Below are positions 17,433-25,582 of a DNA stretch of 49,891 nt, piece after piece (the stretch's first letter is position 1; every line of letters starts with the position of its first letter). Origin of the DNA: Chitinophaga pinensis (GTDB taxonomy: Bacteria > Bacteroidota > Bacteroidia > Flavobacteriales > Flavobacteriaceae). The DNA is taken from positions 1 to 49,891 of the forward strand of contig CAMCDQ010000011.1 of assembly GCA_945873505.1 (NCBI GenBank), read 5' to 3'. A program made the position numbers and the translations under genes. The notes under the pieces are model-generated. The model did no database searches and had not been told where the DNA came from. It worked only from the letters and a program-made list of their open reading frames with translations.

Positions 17433-19784
17433 TTATAAAACCGGTATTTTTTTAATTTCAGAAATAAGCTGTCCCTCGGGTGTAAACCCTTCGATGTGAA
17501 CCTTAATTTCTTTTTGGTTCCCTTTCGGAAACTTCACTTCAAAATTAGCGTTATCGTTCAGCATTATAGTTGGTGTCCAATTTATAGTTCCAAAATAAAA
17601 AAACTCTTTTTGGGTTTCAAAATAGGAATTTTTAAATTCTATATTTTTAACAAAGCCATTCGTTACAATCATTGAAGAGTATTTAGTCTTGAAATATTTG
17701 TTACTACTCCCCCCTTTTTTTAAATAAACTTTTATGGTGCCTACACCTCTACTAGAATTATCAGAAAAACCAGATTTATCAATATATATTTCATCAACCT
17801 CACTGAGATCGAAATTGAATAAAAAATTAAAATCGGTTTGTTCAATATCATCAACATAAACCATTGGGGAACTGCTAGAATTTACATTATATGAATTTCT
17901 AATATACGCTTCATTGGTTTCGAAATCAACTCCTGTTCTATAACCATGTCTACCTATAAAATCAAAAACAGATCCTTGTTGTCCTTCTTCAATTTTATAA
18001 CCTTGCGCATTCATGCTCATTTTATCTTTATTGGTAAGAATTTCTTTTTTGAAATTGTTTTGCAATATTACTTCATTTAATTTTATAGAGGAGTCTGTTT
18101 TTGAATCTGCAAAAGTAAAATTTGTGTTTGGATTTTTTAGGACTGGACAATTTGAATTATCAAACGGAATTGATAAATTTAATGGTGATGAATTGGAAGA
18201 AACCATTGTTGTCATTTTAGTATATGATGATTTGTTTTTTATATCCATCATCTGCAAGATGAATACGGTGGAGTCTTTGGCATAAAAGTTTTCGAACTTA
18301 AAATTATTTTGTTCATCAATAGTTGTTTCTTCATAAACATTGTCTTTCAAGGAAAAAAGAAAAATTTTATATTTAGAATTTGGTTTAAGCACCTTGTCTA
18401 TCGTCCCACTAATGGTAACCCCTTTATCAAAAGTATAATTTATTTTTGGGGGATTAGACTTAATATTATTCCATTGGTATTTACTTTTGGTTTGATTCAA
18501 CATTAACAACTCCATCTCTTCTTTCCTCTTTTTATTTTCAAAATCATAATAGGAATAATTGTTTATTTCTGGTTTTTCTATATAGGTATTGAGTAAAAAA
18601 GTACCCATAATAGTCCTTTTTTGATCAGCACAAACAGTATCCTCTGGAAGTACACTAATGCTTAAATTGGCTAAAATACCATCCGTTTTTCCTAATAATA
18701 CAATACTATCATTAACAATTGTTTTTGCTTCAAGTGTAGTGACCGATTTAATTGTACCATAATTATAAATTAAACGTTCCGTTATTTCATTTAAGTTTTC
18801 ATCAATCAAACGAATGCTGCTAACGCCATTTGATAAATATTTTTTATCTATATTGACTAATTGATTGGTTTGTTTATTATTAAAGGTTATTTCTTTTAAA
18901 ACTGCTTTTTTATTTTGTTGAATCAGGAGGTCGTATTTTTTATTTTGGTATAATTCAACACCTTTCTCATTTGTTTTAACATTAATTAAAAGATTTTGTC
19001 CATTTAAATTATTGTTATAACTAATTACAATCCCTGTTTCTTGAGTACTGGGTAATGGTTTTGAAATATTTATTTTATCCGATTTTATTTTTAAAATATA
19101 CGTTTCTTTTATGTCTGGATTTATATAAAAAATACCATTTCCCGACTGGTTAGTTTGAAAGCGTGAAATTTCATTTGATTTAGAATCCTCTATTATAACA
19201 TCACTTATTTCAATTCCTTTTTGATTGCAATCAGTAATCTTAACGCCAACAATATTGACCATATCATTTATTATATTTCCTCCCTCAGGAAATAATGTAA
19301 TTTCAGCTGTTTCCCAATTGGGTTCCTCCGAATCAAAATTATATATTTCCTTTTTATCAATAATTTCGATTGTTTGTAAGAAAGAATCGTCTTCTATAAA
19401 ATTGTGCATATAATTAGTGAAAAAATGAAAATAATAGGTACCAGCTTTGAATTTGTCATCCAAATGAATACCGCCTTCAAAAGTACCTTTATTAGCGAAA
19501 AGCAATTGTTTTTGAATGATTTGTTTTTGATTATCATAAATTACTAATTGGATATTAGTCGTATTTTCGGCTAATAGGGTATTGTTTTTACTGGCAATAT
19601 ATCCTTTGAAAGCAATATCTTCATCGTTCACATACTTGTTTTTATTGAATTGAACGTGAATAATTTCCCTGTCATACTGAAAATAACTCTCAAGGTAATT
19701 CTCTATTGCTTTTTGGGAATTGCTGTTTTGGGCATTGGATTGGAAAAAAAATAAAATGAAGATTATAATGAAGGTTGCTCTCAT
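17433..19784 (-). CDS. Large secreted protein with MG2-like N-terminus and C-terminal TonB-plug-like domain
   Basis: 783 residues from ATG 19784, which gives a clean signal peptide (FFQSNAQ); ATG 19790 is equally possible. The first domain (IIHVQFNKNKYVNDEDIAFK, KGTFEGGIHLDDKFKAGTYY) resembles the macroglobulin MG2-type beta-sandwich found in many Bacteroidota surface proteins. Several further beta domains follow. Near the C-terminus is a TonB-plug-like stretch (SPMVYVDDIEQTDF, DEIYIDKSG, GVGTIKVYLKKGG) without a transporter barrel after it. Proteins of this design are common but poorly understood. The start is 55 bases after the epimerase stop on the same strand, so it may be the last gene of the sulfatase operon. 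A role in moving or anchoring glycan at the outer membrane would be speculation. Confidence 0.65.
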   Translation of the reverse strand: MRATFIIIFILFFFQSNAQNSNSQKAIENYLESYFQYDREIIHVQFNKNKYVNDEDIAFKGYIASKNNTLLAENTTNIQLVIYDNQKQIIQKQLLFANKGTFEGGIHLDDKFKAGTYYFHFFTNYMHNFIEDDSFLQTIEIIDKKEIYNFDSEEPNWETAEITLFPEGGNIINDMVNIVGVKITDCNQKGIEISDVIIEDSKSNEISRFQTNQSGNGIFYINPDIKETYILKIKSDKINISKPLPSTQETGIVISYNNNLNGQNLLINVKTNEKGVELYQNKKYDLLIQQNKKAVLKEITFNNKQTNQLVNIDKKYLSNGVSSIRLIDENLNEITERLIYNYGTIKSVTTLEAKTIVNDSIVLLGKTDGILANLSISVLPEDTVCADQKRTIMGTFLLNTYIEKPEINNYSYYDFENKKRKEEMELLMLNQTKSKYQWNNIKSNPPKINYTFDKGVTISGTIDKVLKPNSKYKIFLFSLKDNVYEETTIDEQNNFKFENFYAKDSTVFILQMMDIKNKSSYTKMTTMVSSNSSPLNLSIPFDNSNCPVLKNPNTNFTFADSKTDSSIKLNEVILQNNFKKEILTNKDKMSMNAQGYKIEEGQQGSVFDFIGRHGYRTGVDFETNEAYIRNSYNVNSSSSPMVYVDDIEQTDFNFLFNFDLSEVDEIYIDKSGFSDNSSRGVGTIKVYLKKGGSSNKYFKTKYSSMIVTNGFVKNIEFKNSYFETQKEFFYFGTINWTPTIMLNDNANFEVKFPKGNQKEIKVHIEGFTPEGQLISEIKKIPVL

Positions 19785-19839
19785 TTGCATAAATGGTATT
19801 TTTGACAAATTTACATAAACTTAGAATAAGCGCTGTTAA

Positions 19840-20988
19840 TTATTTTACAGATGAAAAATGGTAAACGGTATACGTTTCATATTTTTCACCAGGTTTGAGA
19901 ATAAGCGTTGGGAAAGATTTTTGATTTGGAGTGTTATAGTCTTGGGTTTCTAGAGCAAACGATTCTCTGAAATTTAATGGTTTTCCCATTTTTCCAATGT
20001 CAGCACCTTTAAAGAAATTAGCACTAAAAAAATGTACTCCCAAATTAGTAGTCAAAACTTCTAATTTACGACCGCTTTTAGGATCAACAACCGTTGCCGC
20101 TAAAACAATTTTATTGGACTTTTTTTTCTTCAAAACATAACTTTGATCGTAACCGCCGGCTATTTTCAGCTGTTCGTTAGTGTTTTCTAAAATGATGTCT
20201 TTACCAATGGGTTTTCCTTTTCTAAAATCAAAAGGGGTTCCAGCAGCTTTTAGAATCTCTCCTGTTTTAATTTTGTCGGGATTCACGGCGCAAAAATAAT
20301 TGGATGGAATCGTTAGAATATGGTCTAAAATAGATCCATTGCCTTCGCCAGAAAGATTAAAAAAAGCGTGATTGGTCAAATTTACAATAGTTGTTTTATC
20401 GGTTGTAGCTAATAATTTCAAGCTCAATTCATTATTTGAAGTCAACTGATACGTTGCTTCTACTTTTAAAGTCCCAGGATATCCCATTTCTCCATCAACA
20501 GAAATATAAGACAATACAAGGGTACTATCTGTAACCGTTTTTACCTCCCAAACTTGATTATGAAACCCTTTTAATCCTCCATGTTGGTGATTGGCACCAT
20601 TATTTATAGGAAGAGATTGCATTTTTCCGTCTAGTTCAAAGTTTCCATTAGCAATTCTTCCGATTACCCTGCCAACGATAGCGCCATGATACACGCCGGT
20701 TGCCTTTAAGTAATCGTCAATACTTTTGAAGCCCAGAACTACATCGGCCTTTTGACCGTTTTTGTCTGGAGCGCAAAGACTAACAATACGACCGCCATAA
20801 TTAGTGATGGCAGCAGTTAGATTTCCATTTTTTAGAAAAAACAAACCCACTTGTTTTCCATCAATCACCTTATTGAAATTTTCTGGATTAAGGGTAGCGC
20901 ATTCGATATTGTTTAAGTTACTTTGACTAAAAGCTTTCAAACAAATGAAGAGCGTAATTAGTATTAAAAAAATAGATTTTTTATTCAT
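19840..20988 (-). CDS. galM: Aldose 1-epimerase (galactose mutarotase family), exported
   Basis: 382 residues with a signal peptide (CLKAFSQS), so it acts in the periplasm rather than the cytosol. Mutarotase motifs are present: AAITNYGGRIVSLCAPD, VVLGFKSIDDY, GAIVGRVIGRIANG, NNGANHQHGGLKGFHNQVW (His pair region), NLTNHAFFNLSGEG (second catalytic-region His) and a C-terminal SFALETQDYNTP with the probable general-base Glu. It interconverts alpha and beta anomers of a free aldose, classically galactose or glucose. It lies only 2 bases after the sulfatase at 20991, which strongly suggests one operon and that the PUL releases a free hexose. The symbol is by family; the true sugar is unknown. Confidence 0.9.
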   Translation of the reverse strand: MNKKSIFLILITLFICLKAFSQSNLNNIECATLNPENFNKVIDGKQVGLFFLKNGNLTAAITNYGGRIVSLCAPDKNGQKADVVLGFKSIDDYLKATGVYHGAIVGRVIGRIANGNFELDGKMQSLPINNGANHQHGGLKGFHNQVWEVKTVTDSTLVLSYISVDGEMGYPGTLKVEATYQLTSNNELSLKLLATTDKTTIVNLTNHAFFNLSGEGNGSILDHILTIPSNYFCAVNPDKIKTGEILKAAGTPFDFRKGKPIGKDIILENTNEQLKIAGGYDQSYVLKKKKSNKIVLAATVVDPKSGRKLEVLTTNLGVHFFSANFFKGADIGKMGKPLNFRESFALETQDYNTPNQKSFPTLILKPGEKYETYTVYHFSSVK

Positions 20989-20990
20989 TG

Positions 20991-22529
20991 TTATTTCAAT
21001 TCTATTTTTTCCACATTTTTATAACTGTTCCCCCGAATCAATTCGAAATTTTTCATCAATTCTTTCAATTTTTTGGGTTGGGCTTTAGCAAGATTATTCT
21101 TTTGACCAATATCTTTTTTTAAATTATACAATTGAAACTCTTTATCGTTTCCCATTTCAATATTAACTTCTTCCAGAATTGGATCGCCAGAATAAGGCGG
21201 AATCATTATCCAATCGCCTTGACGAAAAGCCGTTTTAGTGTTGGCTTCAATAACCAAGTTCGTTCTTCCTTTGTTGCTTTTACCCGTAAAAACATCTAAA
21301 AGTTCCTGACTGTCTGTACTTTTTACATCAACATTGACCAACTTGGCTATGGATTCCAATAAATCGATTTGGCACACCAATGCATCTGAAACTAAAGGCT
21401 TAATCTGCCCTTTCCAATAGGTAAAAAATGGCACTCGTGTACCTGCTTCCAACAAACTGTATTTTCCACCACGCAAGGGACCGTTTGGTTTATGATTGCC
21501 GAGTTTCTCCACAGCATCATCATAATAGCCATCATTCAATACGGGGCCATTATCGCTTGAGAACATAATTAAAGTATTGTCTAAAACCCCTTCTTCTTTT
21601 AAAGTTTTTATGATTTCGCCCACGCAATAATCCGCTTCCAAAATAACATCTCCACGAGGTCCCATACCTGATTTTCCAACAAATCTAGGGTTAGGAGTAC
21701 GAGGGACATGGGGCTGATTTAAAGCATAATACAGGAAAAACGGATTGTCTTTATGGCTTTTTACATAGGTTTGCGCTTTGGCTAAAAAATGATCTGCTAA
21801 ATCGACATCACTCCAATTGGCACTGGCTCCACCAGAAACATAACCAATTCTAGGAATCCCATTTACAATCGAACTGTTATGACCATGATGCCATTTCATG
21901 GAGAGCAATTCAGGATTTTCTTTCCCTGTGGGTTGACCGGGAAAATTTTTATCATAATTTACCGAAATGGGATCCTTGCTGTCTAGATTTACTACTTTAC
22001 CATTATCGATATAAATTGTAGGAACTCTATCTTGTGTGGCGGACATAATATAAGAATAATCAAAACCTACATCATTTGGGCCTGCATCTAATTGTTGATT
22101 CCAATCTACAATTCCTGTTCCTAAACCTAAATGCCACTTACCTACAACGGCAGTTTGGTAACCTTTTTCTTTTAACATTTTAGGAATGGTTAGTTGCTCT
22201 TTACCTATCAACAACGGAGCAGATCCCGGAAGAATTTTGGCGTCTTTATTTCTCCAAGGATATACACCGGTAAGCAGACCATACCGACTTGGTGTACAGG
22301 TCGCCGAAGTAGCATATCCATTAGTAAATCGAACTCCTCCATTAGCTAAAGCATCAATATTGGGCGTTTTTATTTCGGTTGCTCCATAACAACTTAAATC
22401 TCCATATCCTAAATCGTCTAAATAGATGAAAACAATATTCGGTTTTACTGATTTATTATTTGTTTGACTGCTGCTTTTAAAACTTATGGTTAAAGCTAAA
22501 AAGCTTAAAACAATATATTTGATTTCCAT
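20991..22529 (-). CDS. Secreted Cys-type sulfatase (S1 family), first of three
   Basis: 512 residues, signal peptide SFKSSSQ. N-terminal metal site NIVFIYLDDLGYGDL; formylglycine motif CTPSR with Cys78, the residue that must be oxidised to formylglycine; GKWHLG; NQPHVPRTP; and the second metal site FSSDNGP. Typical arylsulfatase A-like length. It hydrolyses sulfate esters, presumably on the PUL glycan; the position attacked cannot be read from sequence. It lies 3 bases after the stop of the sulfatase at 22533 and 2 bases before the epimerase. A sulfatase-maturating enzyme is required and is not in this window. Subfamily not assigned. Confidence 0.93.
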   Translation of the reverse strand: MEIKYIVLSFLALTISFKSSSQTNNKSVKPNIVFIYLDDLGYGDLSCYGATEIKTPNIDALANGGVRFTNGYATSATCTPSRYGLLTGVYPWRNKDAKILPGSAPLLIGKEQLTIPKMLKEKGYQTAVVGKWHLGLGTGIVDWNQQLDAGPNDVGFDYSYIMSATQDRVPTIYIDNGKVVNLDSKDPISVNYDKNFPGQPTGKENPELLSMKWHHGHNSSIVNGIPRIGYVSGGASANWSDVDLADHFLAKAQTYVKSHKDNPFFLYYALNQPHVPRTPNPRFVGKSGMGPRGDVILEADYCVGEIIKTLKEEGVLDNTLIMFSSDNGPVLNDGYYDDAVEKLGNHKPNGPLRGGKYSLLEAGTRVPFFTYWKGQIKPLVSDALVCQIDLLESIAKLVNVDVKSTDSQELLDVFTGKSNKGRTNLVIEANTKTAFRQGDWIMIPPYSGDPILEEVNIEMGNDKEFQLYNLKKDIGQKNNLAKAQPKKLKELMKNFELIRGNSYKNVEKIELK

Positions 22530-22532
22530 TGG

Positions 22533-23939
22533 TTAATGTGTTTTTATCTTTGCTTTTTTTGCTTTTTTCACCAATGGAAAAATTTCAGATTCTACTCTAG
22601 CGGTTTGCGCTATTTTTATAAACTCTGCTTTAAGTTCTGGCATTGTTTCGGCTAAATTATTTTTTTCAAAAGGATCTTGAGCAAGATTGTAAATTTCAAT
22701 ATTTTGTTTTTGGGTTGCCTTATCATAAACAAAATTTGCCTTCATGTCCCCTTTTCTAATGGCTTGACTTTGGCTGCGTTCCCAATACAGATAATCGTGT
22801 TGTTTTTGCTTGTCCGTTTTTCCTAATAGTGTAGGTAAATAAGAAATTCCATCAATGTTTTCTGGTGTTTTTGCCTTTACAATCTCAGCACAAGTAGGCA
22901 AGAAATCCCAAAAAGCGGAGATATGATTACTACTGCTTCCAGGAATAATTTTCCCTTTCCAAAAAGCAATTAAAGGGCTTTTAATTCCACCTTCATAAAC
23001 TTCGGATTTTCTTCCTCTTAAATCTCCACCAGTACGCAGAAAACTATCTTCTTCCTTAGTAAGTGCCGATCCATTATCGCTTGCGAAAATGATTAAGGTA
23101 TCATCCAATAGATTCAGTTCTTTTAATTTGGCCACAATTTCGCCAACTTCTTGGTCTAATCTCGACGTTAATGCCGCATATTTAGGAACACTAAAATCTT
23201 CAGAATGAGCATCTCCTATAGGAAATCCTGTTTTTTTGGCATAATACTCTAATGTTTTATCATCGGGTTGGTGATACGGATTATGAGGTAAAGTAGGGCA
23301 AAAATACAGGAAGAAAGGATTGTTTTTATTGGCTTCAACAAACTCTAATGCTCTATCTTTAATTATATCTGCACTATAAGCGGAATAAGGAGTGTCTATA
23401 TTTGCATTTAATTCCACTAAGTCATTTTTACGCAAATAGGAAGTGAAATAATTATGGGCATGAATTTGACCATTATAACCATAAAACTGGTCAAAACCTT
23501 GATTGTTTGGCGATCCCTCTGAAGCTGGATAACCCAATCCCCATTTCCCAAAAGCTCCAGTTGTATATCCTGCAGTTTTCAAGATTTCAGCAACCGTGAT
23601 TTCACTTGCAGGAATAGGCTCATTTCCTTCATAAGGAAGTGGTTTATTGTCTCTAATATAAGCATGTCCTGTATGTTTTCCGGTCATTAAAGTCCCTCGC
23701 GAAGGAGCGCAAATATTAGATCCACAATAATGATTAGAAAATTTCATTCCCTCTTTAGCTAGCTGATCAATGTTTGGAGTTTCTATTATTTTACCGCCAT
23801 AACTCCCCAACTCATTGTATCCCATATCATCGGCTAAAATGAAAACTATATTGGGTTTTTTAGTGGTTTTTGTTTCTTGGGCCTGTATCCCAAATGCGGC
23901 TAATAGGATTGCAAAAGTCAGTATGTTTTTTGTATTCAT
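22533..23939 (-). CDS. Secreted Cys-type sulfatase (S1 family), second of three
   Basis: 468 residues from ATG 23939, chosen because it starts a signal peptide (AAFGIQAQE); the longer frame to 24026 would overlap the previous gene. Metal site NIVFILADDMGYNELGSYGG, activation motif CAPSR (Cys77), TGKHTGHAYIRDN, FGKWGLG, PTLPHNPYHQPDD and FASDNGS are all intact. It differs from the sulfatase at 20991 in the loop around the active site (NHYCGSNIC against TSATC), so a different sulfate position or sugar is likely. It begins 19 bases after the sulfatase gene at 23959 and ends 3 bases before the next. Substrate unknown; the subfamily needs a SulfAtlas comparison. Confidence 0.93.
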   Translation of the reverse strand: MNTKNILTFAILLAAFGIQAQETKTTKKPNIVFILADDMGYNELGSYGGKIIETPNIDQLAKEGMKFSNHYCGSNICAPSRGTLMTGKHTGHAYIRDNKPLPYEGNEPIPASEITVAEILKTAGYTTGAFGKWGLGYPASEGSPNNQGFDQFYGYNGQIHAHNYFTSYLRKNDLVELNANIDTPYSAYSADIIKDRALEFVEANKNNPFFLYFCPTLPHNPYHQPDDKTLEYYAKKTGFPIGDAHSEDFSVPKYAALTSRLDQEVGEIVAKLKELNLLDDTLIIFASDNGSALTKEEDSFLRTGGDLRGRKSEVYEGGIKSPLIAFWKGKIIPGSSSNHISAFWDFLPTCAEIVKAKTPENIDGISYLPTLLGKTDKQKQHDYLYWERSQSQAIRKGDMKANFVYDKATQKQNIEIYNLAQDPFEKNNLAETMPELKAEFIKIAQTARVESEIFPLVKKAKKAKIKTH

Positions 23940-23958
23940 TTTTGTCTTTATATTTAAA

Positions 23959-25551
23959 TTAATTCTCCCCGTCTTTTTCAACAAAACCTGTAGGTATTGG
24001 AACTGTTTTTTTACCAAAAACCTCAAAAAACTTGTCGAACATATTATAATACTTTTCTTTGTACATTTTTTTCATTTTTTCTTCTCGAGCTTGAGGATAA
24101 TAATCGAAAATATCTCCTTTTCCAAGTGCTCTAGGATCTTTTTGTCTTTTTAATTCCTGATTCATTTGTGCACTTAATTGATTTCTTAATACAGCATATT
24201 TGGAATCAGAAGCGAGATTATTAATACAATCTGGATCTATTTCCATATCATAAAGTTCCTCCATAGGCCGTTTTCCAAAAGATAGTTCATAATATTTATA
24301 ATCTGGATCCTCTTTTTTTAGTTCTGTTAAATACGATTTTGTTGGTGAATTATCCACATTATTATACCCATATTCCGGGTCCCCGGCAGGCCATCTATTA
24401 GATTTGTAATTATGAATATAAAGGTATTTGTCGGTTCTAATTGCTCTAGCGGGATAACCAACATTTATTTGATCTCCTTCAATGCGACCCATATCATGAC
24501 GTTCTTTTCCTAATAACGAAAAAGAACGTTTTTCATCTATTCTTCCAGATTTTTCAGAAAGTAAAAGATTTAGAAAACTTTTACCTGTCATTTGTTTATC
24601 GATTTTTAATCCCGCAGCTTCCATAAGTGTTGGCGCAACATCAGGAAAATTAATAAAATCCGTTACTATCCTTCCCGGAATTATTTTGTCGCCCCAGCGT
24701 ACCACAAATGCTTCATGAAAATCTTCTTCATAAATTTGTCCTTTTATTCTTGGAAATGGCATTCCCTGATCGGAGGTAGCAATAATAATGGTATTGTCTA
24801 ACAATCCTCGCTTTTCGAGAGAAGCCAATGCTAAACCAATTTGACGATCATGGTATTCCACCTCTACTCCATAATCAGCCAAATCACCACGAACTAATTC
24901 ATTATCAGGAAAAAAGGCTTGAACCGTTACTTTACTCAAATCTTTATTTTCCTTTTTATAAGAATCTTTTTCATATTTACGGTGCGCCTCATGGGTTCCA
25001 AACCAAAAACAGAATGGCTTTTCCGAGTCTCTTTTGGTTAAAAACGCATCGAAATTAGATGCATAATCTTGTTTACTTATCCCCTTATATGGTGGGATAA
25101 GTGAAATTTCATTGTATTCCCAACCTGCAGGATTGTGTTCTCCGTAGTACACTCCGGGTCCCCAACCTTTACCGGTATAGCCAATGGCATATCCACTTTC
25201 TTCTAACAATTTAGGGTAAAATTTCCATTTGGGTGGTATAACAGGAATGTGATTAGCCGCTTCTTCCAATTGCCAAGAATACCTTCCGGTTAAGAAACAA
25301 GCTCGAGACGGTGAACATTTTGGATTGCAAACATAGGCATTGGTGAAAAGCGCTCCTTCATTTGCAATTCGATCAAAATTGGGTGTTTTTATATATTTGG
25401 AACCATACACTCCCATACTATTTCGTGAGATATCGTCGCCCATAATAACAAGGATATTGGGTCTCTTATTTTGAGCCAATCCTTCAGTGGAATGGAAAAA
25501 ACTTAATGTTAACAAGAAAGAAGAGGTCAATAAATAAAAACTTTTTTTCAT
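23959..25551 (-). CDS. Secreted Cys-type sulfatase (S1 family, N-sulfoglucosamine sulfohydrolase-like), third of three
   Basis: 530 residues from ATG 25551, giving a signal peptide (FHSTEGLAQ). Metal site NILVIMGDDISRNSMGVYG; activation motif CSPSR (Cys79) in NPKCSPSRACFLTGRYSWQL; EAHRKYE and ATSDQGMPFPRIKGQ at the second metal site. The RYSWQLEEAAN segment and the DQG in place of DNG recall the heparan N-sulfatase-like branch of S1. This is a resemblance from memory, and such enzymes also act on other glycans. The C-terminus is Lys-rich. First sulfatase of the operon, 31 bases after the hydrolase at 25583. All three sulfatases have intact active-site motifs, so several differently placed sulfates are probably removed. 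Confidence 0.9.
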   Translation of the reverse strand: MKKSFYLLTSSFLLTLSFFHSTEGLAQNKRPNILVIMGDDISRNSMGVYGSKYIKTPNFDRIANEGALFTNAYVCNPKCSPSRACFLTGRYSWQLEEAANHIPVIPPKWKFYPKLLEESGYAIGYTGKGWGPGVYYGEHNPAGWEYNEISLIPPYKGISKQDYASNFDAFLTKRDSEKPFCFWFGTHEAHRKYEKDSYKKENKDLSKVTVQAFFPDNELVRGDLADYGVEVEYHDRQIGLALASLEKRGLLDNTIIIATSDQGMPFPRIKGQIYEEDFHEAFVVRWGDKIIPGRIVTDFINFPDVAPTLMEAAGLKIDKQMTGKSFLNLLLSEKSGRIDEKRSFSLLGKERHDMGRIEGDQINVGYPARAIRTDKYLYIHNYKSNRWPAGDPEYGYNNVDNSPTKSYLTELKKEDPDYKYYELSFGKRPMEELYDMEIDPDCINNLASDSKYAVLRNQLSAQMNQELKRQKDPRALGKGDIFDYYPQAREEKMKKMYKEKYYNMFDKFFEVFGKKTVPIPTGFVEKDGEN

Positions 25552-25582
25552 TTTTTTATAAAGATTAAGGTAGTATACTAAT

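Noticed and set aside
23959..24026. Overlap between two sulfatase genes if the longest frames are used
   Set aside because: The downstream gene's signal peptide starts at 23939, which leaves a normal 19-base gap.
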